Origin: Venatoribacter cucullus
GTDB taxonomy: Bacteria; Pseudomonadota; Gammaproteobacteria; Pseudomonadales; Oceanobacteraceae
Direction of reading: 5' to 3'
Assembly (NCBI RefSeq): GCF_016132445.1
Contig: NZ_CP046056.1
Location: forward strand, 2,101,501 to 2,165,500
DNA length: 64,000 nt
The notes beneath the pieces are model-generated. The model saw only the letters and a program-made list of their open reading frames with translations. It ran no database searches and was not told the origin of the DNA. The position numbers were made by a program, and so were the translations under genes. Within the stretch, counting starts at the first letter, position 1; each line of letters starts with the position of its first letter. Of the stretch, positions 62,027 to 64,000 are shown piece after piece.

Positions 62027-62201
62027 AACCAACCCGGTAACTCAATCAGATAAGGCCAGCATTGTAGCCATTAAGGGGCCGCAGGTCTTGTGCTGTGGCG
62101 CGCCGAAGCGGCCAGTGCGCAGAAGCCGAAGCGCCCTGATGACTTTTATCCAAGGCCGGTGCAGACTAGCGCTTATTCACCCCGATTCACCGGAAATCGT
62201 C

Positions 62202-63104
62202 ATGCGCATCGCTATTCTGTCCCGTAATTCCAACCTCTATTCCACCCGCCGCCTGAAAGAAGCCGGCGAACAACGGGGCCACGAAGTCGATATTATCGAC
62301 ACCCTGCACTGTTATATGGACATCACCAGTAACAAACCCGCCGTCCGCTATAAAGGCGAAGCGCTGCCGCATTACGATGCCGTGATTCCGCGCATCGGCG
62401 CCTCGGTTACCTTTTACGGCACCGCCGTGGTACGTCAGTTTGAAATGATGGGCACCTACTCCATCAATGAGTCGGTGGCCATCAGCCGCTCGCGCGACAA
62501 ATTACGCTCGCTGCAGCTGTTATCCCGCAAAGGCATCGGCCTGCCGCGCACGGGTTTTGCTCATCGTCCGGATAATGTCGACGACCTGATCAAAAATGTT
62601 GGCGGCGCGCCGCTGGTGATCAAGCTGCTGGAAGGCACCCAGGGCATTGGCGTGGTATTGGCAGAAAGCAAAAAAACCGCCGAAAGCATCATCGAGGCCT
62701 TTATGGGCCTGAACGCCAATATCCTGATTCAGGAATACATTAAAGAAGCCGGCGGTGCCGATATCCGCTGTCTGGTGGTGGGCGGCAAGGTGGTGGCGGC
62801 GATGAAACGTCAGGCCGCCGAAGGTGAATTCCGCTCGAACCTGCACCGGGGTGGCAGCGCCGAAATTGTGCGTTTATCGGCCGCCGAACGCCGCACCGCG
62901 GTGGAAGCCGCCAAGGCCATGGGTCTGAATATGTGCGGCGTGGATATTCTGCGCTCCAACAACGGCCCGCTGGTGATGGAAGTGAATTCCTCACCGGGTC
63001 TCGAAGGTATTGAAAGTGCCACCGGCAAAGACGTGGCCGCCATGGTGTATCAGTTCCTGGAAAAAACCACCCGCAGCAGCACCCGCACCCGCGGCAATGG
63101 TTAA
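62202..63104 (+). CDS. rimK: RimK, ATP-grasp glutamate ligase for ribosomal protein S6
   Basis: A 301-residue ATP-grasp ligase that adds glutamate residues to the C terminus of ribosomal protein S6 or similar substrates. The RimK-type start [20 protein letters not shown], the [20 protein letters not shown] segment, the ATP-binding [20 protein letters not shown], and the metal-binding [17 protein letters not shown] are present. The start at 62202 gives the standard length. A zinc hydrolase-like gene starts 17 nt behind it, suggesting a ligase/hydrolase pair. It is divergent from dnaE. Confidence 0.93.
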   Translation: MRIAILSRNSNLYSTRRLKEAGEQRGHEVDIIDTLHCYMDITSNKPAVRYKGEALPHYDAVIPRIGASVTFYGTAVVRQFEMMGTYSINESVAISRSRDKLRSLQLLSRKGIGLPRTGFAHRPDNVDDLIKNVGGAPLVIKLLEGTQGIGVVLAESKKTAESIIEAFMGLNANILIQEYIKEAGGADIRCLVVGGKVVAAMKRQAAEGEFRSNLHRGGSAEIVRLSAAERRTAVEAAKAMGLNMCGVDILRSNNGPLVMEVNSSPGLEGIESATGKDVAAMVYQFLEKTTRSSTRTRGNG

Positions 63105-63121
63105 ATACTATTAAGGAATCT

Positions 63122-64000
63122 ATGCAAAGCAGTGTTCTTGAAATTGCCGGGGTCAGCATCCAACCCGGCACAACCCAAAAAATTGAGCTGCCGGTTGGCC
63201 GCCTGTACACCGATGCCTCGGTGGCCATGCCCATCTATGTAAAACGTGGCCGCCGCGCCGGCCCCACCCTGTTTATCAGCGCCGCCGTGCACGGCGATGA
63301 ACTGAACGGCATCGCCATTATTCAGCGCCTGATCGCCAGTAAAGCCCTGAACAGCCTGCGCGGTACCCTTATCGCCGTGCCGGTGGTGAATGTGTACGGG
63401 GTGATCAGCCACAGCCGCTACCTGCCCGACCGCCGCGATTTAAACCGCTCTTTCCCCGGCAGTAAAAAAGGCTCGCTGGCGGCGCGCATGGCCAATATGT
63501 TTCTGGAAGAAATCGTCAGCAAATGCGATTACGGCATCGACTTTCATACCGGCGCCATTCACCGCTCTAACCTGCCGCAGATCCGCGCCAATTTAGACGA
63601 TGAAGAAACCGCCGCCATGGCGCGCGCTTTCGGCGTTCCCGTGTTACTGAACTCCGACGTGCGCGACGGTTCATTACGCGGCTGCGCCGCCGAACGGGGC
63701 GTAAAAACCCTGCTGTACGAAGCCGGCGAAGCGCTGCGCTTTGACGAACTGTGCATCCGCGCCGGTGAGCGCGGCACCATCAATGTGCTGCGCCACCTAG
63801 GCATGCTGCCGAAAAGCCGCAGCCGCAAAACCGCCCTGATCGAACCCGTGGTGGCACGCACCAGCGCCTGGGAACGCGCCACCGACAGCGGTTTTGTGCA
63901 ATACCATAAAGAACTGGGCGACCGGGTAAAAAAACAGGAATTACTGGCCACCATCCGCGACCCGTTCGGCACCGTACTGGCGGATGTGCGTTCCCGCTAT
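63122..64000 (+). CDS. Succinylglutamate desuccinylase/aspartoacylase family protein, 5' part
   Basis: An open frame from an ATG at 63122 (AAGGAA upstream) to the window end, 293 codons visible. It is a member of the M14-like zinc deacylase family: the metal-binding SAAVHGDELNGIAIIQRL (H and E ligands), PDRRDLNRSFPG, GIDFHTGAIHRSNLPQIRA (third His) and VKTLLYEAGEALRFDE (catalytic Glu) are all intact. A C-terminal beta domain begins near 265 (GFVQYHKELGDRVKKQELLA). The substrate is unknown. Position after rimK suggests it may act on the RimK product or a related glutamyl compound; that is inference. Confidence 0.88.
   Translation, partial: MQSSVLEIAGVSIQPGTTQKIELPVGRLYTDASVAMPIYVKRGRRAGPTLFISAAVHGDELNGIAIIQRLIASKALNSLRGTLIAVPVVNVYGVISHSRYLPDRRDLNRSFPGSKKGSLAARMANMFLEEIVSKCDYGIDFHTGAIHRSNLPQIRANLDDEETAAMARAFGVPVLLNSDVRDGSLRGCAAERGVKTLLYEAGEALRFDELCIRAGERGTINVLRHLGMLPKSRSRKTALIEPVVARTSAWERATDSGFVQYHKELGDRVKKQELLATIRDPFGTVLADVRSRY

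Overview
The window looks like chromosomal sequence from a marine gammaproteobacterium of the Oceanospirillales/Pseudomonadales type. I infer this from the gene order, not from a search. The runs rpoE-mucA-mucB-rseC-mucD-lepA-(DUF4845)-rnc-era-recO-pdxJ-acpS and cysM-rlmD-relA-mazG beside a GacS/BarA kinase are the Pseudomonas-like arrangement, and an NhaD-type Na+/H+ antiporter fits a saline habitat. Almost all of it is core genome. I saw no rRNA, tRNA, phage, transposase or CRISPR.

Layout. 0-5 kb: the end of a thioesterase gene, yciH, an orphan sensor kinase, and an Lrp-type regulator divergent from leuA. 5-15 kb: a UvrD-like helicase, flavin reductase and GST genes, a DEAD-box RNA helicase, a second orphan kinase, ppnP, a PilZ protein, a DUF3820 protein and a glutamine amidotransferase. 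15-26 kb: upp-uraA pyrimidine salvage, ppiC, rsmJ, uppP, tsaB, an AT-hook/AlgP-like protein, adk and ppc. 26-46 kb: stringent response and ribosome-linked genes (mazG, relA, rlmD), cysM, gacS/barA, the acpS-to-lepA cluster, the envelope-stress operon rpoE-mucAB-rseC-mucD, then nadB and ygfX-sdhE. 46-64 kb: ygfZ, an HDOD protein, a 3-hydroxyisobutyryl-CoA hydrolase-like enzyme, a lipoprotein hydrolase, DUF4442, an ABC-F ATPase, a cNMP-binding protein, nhaD, tilS, dnaE, rimK and a partial zinc deacylase-like gene. Many of the clusters have 1-8 nt stop/start overlaps, so translation is probably coupled.

The main unexplained signal is a two-copy non-coding element of about 0.8 kb (15314-16110 and 51400-52161, in inverted orientation). 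Each copy is bounded by terminal inverted repeats and built from a chain of small hairpins. Between the copies, several stems differ by paired substitutions that keep the base pairing, so the structure is conserved and not just the sequence. Both copies start a few bases after the stop codon of a gene and face the same way relative to that gene's transcription. One copy carries 13 tandem TTTTGGG heptamers, a strong G-quadruplex candidate. The two copies look like a mobile or dispersed structured DNA/RNA element with no protein gene of its own.

Other repeat structure: a 262-bp MITE-like element with 18-bp terminal inverted repeats and a TTA duplication that supplies a gene's stop codon (14329-14590), with a decayed relative at 20960; a 24-bp palindromic tandem array that fills the upp-uraA gap; a 32-bp tandem hairpin array at 48437; and a 51-bp in-frame repeat encoding AT-hooks in the AlgP-like gene.
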